Shown here one piece after another: positions 9,001 through 10,062 of a DNA stretch of 10,062 nucleotides; position 1 is the stretch's first letter, and each line of letters opens with the position of its first letter. Location: NCBI GenBank assembly GCA_039934875.1, contig JBDTLH010000144.1, positions 1-10,062 of the forward strand, written 5' to 3'. Source of the stretch: JBDTLH01 sp039934875 (GTDB lineage Bacteria > Acidobacteriota > Terriglobia > Terriglobales > Acidobacteriaceae). Below the pieces are notes generated by a model, which saw nothing but the letters and a program-made list of their open reading frames with translations, was not told the DNA's origin and ran no database searches. Both the position numbers and the translations under genes were made by a program.

Positions 9001-9172
9001 AGGGTCCGAGTTGCGGCATCCTCTGGGAATCGCCATTGTCGGCGGGCTGATCGTCAGCCAAATGATTACTCTGTTCACTACTCCGGTGATTTATGTGTAT
9101 CTGGATGGCCTGCAGATGTGGTTGCGCCGGCGTCATGCGAGAGGAGAGGTGGTGCCGCTGCGCGCGCATTAG
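6083..9172 (+). CDS. mdtC: RND multidrug efflux permease, MdtC/MuxC-like
   Basis: This 1029-residue RND permease is a paralogue of the preceding gene and presumably its partner in a mixed trimer; E. coli MdtC has about 1025 residues. It starts SATFIKRPVGTMLLTFALLL (TM1) and has two porter halves and two six-helix membrane halves. Proton-relay residues are intact: Asp401 and Asp402 (GFVVDDAIVVIEN), Lys918 (GIVKKNAIMM) and Arg949/Arg951 (LLRFRPITM). The second TM1-like segment ends in the VIPKGFFPQQDTG motif. The ATG follows the upstream TGA by 4 bases, with GGAAGGGGA (6066-6074) 8 bases ahead, so the two permeases are almost certainly co-translated. In E. coli, MdtABC exports bile salts and novobiocin through TolC. 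That substrate range is family knowledge, not shown here, and no outer-membrane factor follows this gene. Confidence 0.93.
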   Translation: MSVSATFIKRPVGTMLLTFALLLAGMLAYFKLPVAPLPSVDYPVVSVSAGLPGANPETMASAVATPLERQFGHIAGINQMTSTSTLGSVNVTMQFDLNRDINAAARDVQAAINAAQSQLPAYLPNNPHYRKSNPADAPILVLALTSDTMTLPQMYDVADSIIAQKIAQIEGIGQVFVGGSASPAVRIEANPLKLNALGVGLDQVRTAIQAQNVNTPTGSLEGPDERWVVTANDQLKVASQYAPIIVAYHNGAPVRLSDVATVSDTQADIRNYGSLDGKPAVTMWVFRQPAANIIATVDRVYKELPMLEASMPPAMKLDIGMDRTTTIRASVRDVEITLAISVCLVVLVVFVFLRNVRATLIPSVAVPLAIVGTFGVMYLLGYSIDNLSLMALTVSTGFVVDDAIVVIENIMRHIEAGMKPYAAALLGAKEISFTIVSISFSLIAVFIPILLMGGLVGRLFHEFAVTISAAILISMVVSLTTTPMLCAHFLKPPEHGKRNSLFDLSERGFELINGAYKHSLAWVLRHKFIGLMATLLALAATVYLYVVIPKGFFPQQDTGRLSGGLQAEQDISFDALKAKMTEFAAIVKADPAVGHVVSFVSGTNSGRMFVVLKPVSERKISGDAVINRLRPKLSHIPGANMFLQNSQELQVGGRQSNAQYQYTLQSEDLNALESWAPRLLEALKKIPQLKDVNSDQQNHGLQQTIVIDRDTASRLGVTAQQIDAALYDAFGQEQISTIYQSLNQYHVVLEVAPEFQRSPDSLKVVYVRSSSGQQVPLSSFVHFGPSNAALQVNHQGTFPSTTISFNLATGVSLGQATQLIQKAESEIGIPGIIHGSFQGTAAVFQQSLANEPLLILAAVVAVYIVLGVLYESFIHPITILSTLPSAGLGALLALEITNTELSVIALIGIILLIGIVKKNAIMMIDFALVQEREHGKNSQDSIFEAALLRFRPITMTTMAALLGATPLAFGTGTGSELRHPLGIAIVGGLIVSQMITLFTTPVIYVYLDGLQMWLRRRHARGEVVPLRAH

Positions 9173-9175
9173 AAT

Positions 9176-9192
9176 GGCCCGCTCCGCGGTCC
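9176..9192 (+). terminator. Imperfect GC hairpin just after the RND operon (weak terminator or 3'-end stabiliser)
   Basis: Four bases after the mdtC-like stop, GGcCCGC and GCGGtCC can pair around a TCC loop, giving six G-C pairs with one C/T mismatch. No T-run follows, so it does not meet the intrinsic terminator pattern. It could be a weak terminator, a 3'-end stabiliser or chance in GC-rich DNA. Confidence 0.22.
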
Positions 9193-9204
9193 AGGTTGTG
9201 TAGA

Positions 9205-9261
9205 ATGCAAGCGATGGTATTCGCGGCGAACAACCCGCAGTTCCGATGGGCGGAGGTATGA
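9205..9261 (+). CDS. Possible 18-codon leader ORF overlapping the NiCoT gene start
   Basis: An ATG at 9205, with a second in-frame ATG at 9214, opens a short frame encoding MQAMVFAANNPQFRWAEV. Its TGA at 9259-9261 overlaps the second candidate start of the next gene as ATGA (9258-9261). This would suit translational coupling. It has no clear Shine-Dalgarno of its own and no recognisable homology, and a short ORF like this is easily a chance event. Confidence 0.15.
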   Translation: MQAMVFAANNPQFRWAEV

Positions 9262-10004
9262 GCGGAGCGTTGGTTGCGGCGCTCTTGTCGGCAGCGCTGC
9301 TGGGATTCCGGCACGGCTTCGACTACGACCACATTGCGGCCATCACTGACATTACCAGCGTGCAATCGGAGCCAAGAGCCGCCATGCGGCTTGGCTTGCT
9401 GTATGCGCTAGGACATGCGACGACGGTGGCGGTGCTGGGCACGGTCGTGATCCTGTTTCAGTTGAACCTGCCCGCCCGCATGGACCGGATCGCCGAACGA
9501 TTGGTTGGGCTGACGCTGATTGCGTTGGGGCTTTATGTAATCAGTTGCCTGGTGCGGCGCAAGCACAACCATCTGGGGCTTTCGCGCGTGGCATTGGCAT
9601 TGAACGGCGCGCGCTGGGTTGGATGGAAGACGCGGTCGGTCTTTCGGCCTGATATTCCGCGGCCGCAGGCATTCCGCTTTCAATATGACCGCCGGTCAGC
9701 ATTTATCATCGGCATCATCCACGGATTGGGAGCAGAGACCCCGACGCAAATCGTGGTGTTTCTGCTGGCGGCGAATCTTGGCGGCATCGGTAAGGGCTTT
9801 CTCGGATTAGGGTTGTTCATCGTGGGGCTGCTGGTGATGAACACGATCATGACGGCTTCCGCCGCCGGAATTTTCCGCATCAGTTTCAACCGTCCGGCGG
9901 TGCTCACGTTTGTTATGTGTCTTACTGCCGCATATAGCCTCATTATCGGAGTGACATTTCTCGCGGGCGCTTCATCGCTGCTGCCCGCGCTGGGGGGCGG
10001 GTAG
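9246..10004 (+). CDS. NiCoT/NicO-type nickel/cobalt transporter-like membrane protein
   Basis: This 252-residue protein has about six hydrophobic segments (near residues 7-21, 50-72, 84-103, 151-177, 182-207 and 216-246), so it is an inner-membrane protein. Residues 22-30 read RHGFDYDHI, with the same spacing as the NiCoT signature RHA(V/F)DADHI whose His and Asp residues bind Ni(II)/Co(II). Further family-like motifs are LGHATTVAVLG (His57) and IIHGLGAETPTQIV (His159), in the places of the LGHS and DTATE motifs. A basic cytoplasmic loop at about 104-150 includes RRKHNH. It is shorter than HoxN or NixA (about 330-350 residues) and diverges in the second half, so substrate and direction are uncertain. 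ATG 9246 is the first start after an in-frame stop at 9201. ATG 9258 is an alternative, but GGAGG at 9252-9256 sits only 1 base before it. No urease, hydrogenase or cobalamin gene is nearby in the window. Confidence 0.75.
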   Translation: MGGGMSGALVAALLSAALLGFRHGFDYDHIAAITDITSVQSEPRAAMRLGLLYALGHATTVAVLGTVVILFQLNLPARMDRIAERLVGLTLIALGLYVISCLVRRKHNHLGLSRVALALNGARWVGWKTRSVFRPDIPRPQAFRFQYDRRSAFIIGIIHGLGAETPTQIVVFLLAANLGGIGKGFLGLGLFIVGLLVMNTIMTASAAGIFRISFNRPAVLTFVMCLTAAYSLIIGVTFLAGASSLLPALGGG

Positions 10005-10062
10005 AAGCGATCCGTGACCTGCGAGACAGCCATGCGGTGACGGCAAAGCGCGAGGTCCCTCG
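10005..10062. other. Downstream non-coding tail to window edge
   Basis: These 58 bases follow the NiCoT stop. The only ATG on the + strand here (10031) is closed at once by a TGA. The final bases 10051-10062 (CGAGGTCCCTCG) form a short perfect palindrome-like element that runs to the edge, so it cannot be judged as a hairpin or terminator. Confidence 0.4.

Noticed and set aside
9201..9206. TAGAAT as a -10 box for the NiCoT gene
   Set aside because: No -35 hexamer lies at a suitable distance and the extended -10 TG is one base out of place.
10051..10062. CGAGGTCCCTCG as a terminator hairpin or start of an RNA gene
   Set aside because: It is only a few base pairs with a tiny loop and is cut by the window edge, so it cannot be assessed.

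Overview
The window is about 10 kb of GC-rich DNA with all recognisable genes on the + strand. It reads as chromosomal sequence from a Gram-negative (diderm) bacterium, because it encodes a tripartite-type RND efflux system with a lipoprotein adaptor. The general style suggests a soil bacterium such as an Acidobacteriota member. That is an impression from protein style only; no rRNA or other marker is present. I see no insertion sequence, CRISPR array, tRNA, rRNA, integrase or phage gene.

Layout. (1) Positions 1-867 hold the C-terminal part of a phospholipase D-superfamily cardiolipin synthase, cut by the left edge. It is followed almost without a gap by an endonuclease/exonuclease/phosphatase-fold protein (870-1559) resembling E. 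coli YbhP. The pair matches the clsB/ybhP neighbourhood of E. coli, with the order reversed. (2) A 151-base AT-richer gap (1560-1710) holds a possible promoter and a strong Shine-Dalgarno for the next unit. (3) Positions 1711-9172 form a tight three-gene operon of MdtABC/MuxABC type: a periplasmic adaptor starting at TTG and carrying a lipobox, then two paralogous RND permeases separated by 3 and 4 bases. No outer-membrane channel gene is present, so a TolC-like partner must be encoded elsewhere. (4) After a short gap with an imperfect GC hairpin comes a small NiCoT/NicO-type membrane protein (9246-10004), probably a nickel/cobalt transporter. The last 58 bases hold no recognisable gene.

How the genes work together. 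The first pair is probably a membrane-phospholipid unit. The second block is a drug, bile-salt or detergent efflux pump using a heteromeric permease. The last gene is probably transcribed separately or by read-through, with no evident link to efflux.

No undescribed system stands out; the region looks mostly ordinary. The points most worth a second look are a Lys-to-Glu change in the first HKD motif of the cardiolipin synthase, the conserved synthase/EEP gene pairing, the lipoprotein form of the adaptor, and a short ORF overlapping the start of the NiCoT gene.
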